NCBI GenBank assembly: GCA_964394585.1
Contig: CAYMYI010000188.1
Coordinates: 1-5,475 of the forward strand
DNA: 5,475 nucleotides
Direction: 5' to 3'
Origin: CAYUJH01 sp964394585
Lineage (GTDB): Bacteria; Bacteroidota; Bacteroidia; Cytophagales; Flammeovirgaceae
The notes beneath the pieces are model-generated. The model did not search any database. It had not been told where the DNA came from and saw nothing but the letters and a program-made list of their open reading frames with translations. Shown here piece after piece: positions 5,429 through 5,475 of this stretch; position 1 is the stretch's first letter; each line of letters begins with the position of its first letter. The translations under genes and the position numbers were made by a program.

Positions 5429-5475
5429 ATGCTAGTTTTGGCTCGGCTGCGGGAGAATTTAAATGAAACTTTAGA
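5408..5475 (+). pseudogene. N-terminally deleted second copy of the Rpn-like nuclease gene, cut by the window edge
   Basis: The ATG at 5408 in leader copy B reads MQLFLRQ and then continues in frame into MLVLARLRENLNETL, identical to nuclease residues 192-206. Relative to the complete copy, 626 bases (equivalent to 4415-5040) are missing, removing the whole PD-(D/E)XK catalytic core. If the copy runs to the same stop beyond the window it would encode about 102 residues: seven from the leader plus the C-terminal 95, including the GxxK linker and helix-turn-helix-like end. It may be a dead remnant, or a functional small protein made of the C-terminal domain alone; the open, in-frame fusion keeps the second option alive. 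I cannot see where it ends. Confidence 0.7.

Overview
The window looks like chromosomal DNA of a member of the Bacteroidota. The main evidence is a DUF2851 gene, a family largely confined to that phylum. Supporting signs are TAnnTTTG-type promoter boxes and start codons without clear Shine-Dalgarno sequences. An assignment to Cytophagales-like bacteria is only an impression from protein style. No rRNA, tRNA, CRISPR array or classical insertion sequence is visible.

Left part (1-1902): the 3' portion of an acyl-CoA dehydrogenase gene enters from the left edge and ends at a strong intrinsic terminator (1098-1130). A convergent minus-strand gene of unknown function (1138-1902) lies just beyond it.

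Middle part (1903-4120): a short divergent promoter region with several TAnnTTTG boxes precedes a two-gene plus-strand unit. The first gene encodes a hemerythrin/RIC-like di-iron protein whose N-terminal domain has lost the expected cysteine pair. Eight bases later comes a DUF2851 protein with a PD-(D/E)XK-like N-terminal signature and a C-terminal cysteine cluster.

Right part (4121-5475): an AT-rich intergenic stretch with short palindromes leads to an Rpn/PDDEXK_2-type nuclease gene (recombination-promoting nuclease / putative transposase group). The most interesting structure follows it. The 58-bp leader upstream of the gene (4357-4414) recurs 1014 bp downstream at 5371-5428, directly after the gene. 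In that second copy the leader is joined at an 8-bp shared word, tgcggcag, to an exact copy of the 3' part of the same gene (from 5041 on). The join puts the leader ATG in frame with the C-terminal domain, so the window ends inside what may be a stand-alone C-terminal Rpn protein of about 102 residues, or a decaying remnant. In E. coli, C-terminal fragments made from within rpn genes inhibit the full-length toxic nuclease. This separate downstream copy is therefore a plausible, untested candidate for a split nuclease/inhibitor pair, and the direct repeats could also allow loss or reshuffling of the nuclease.
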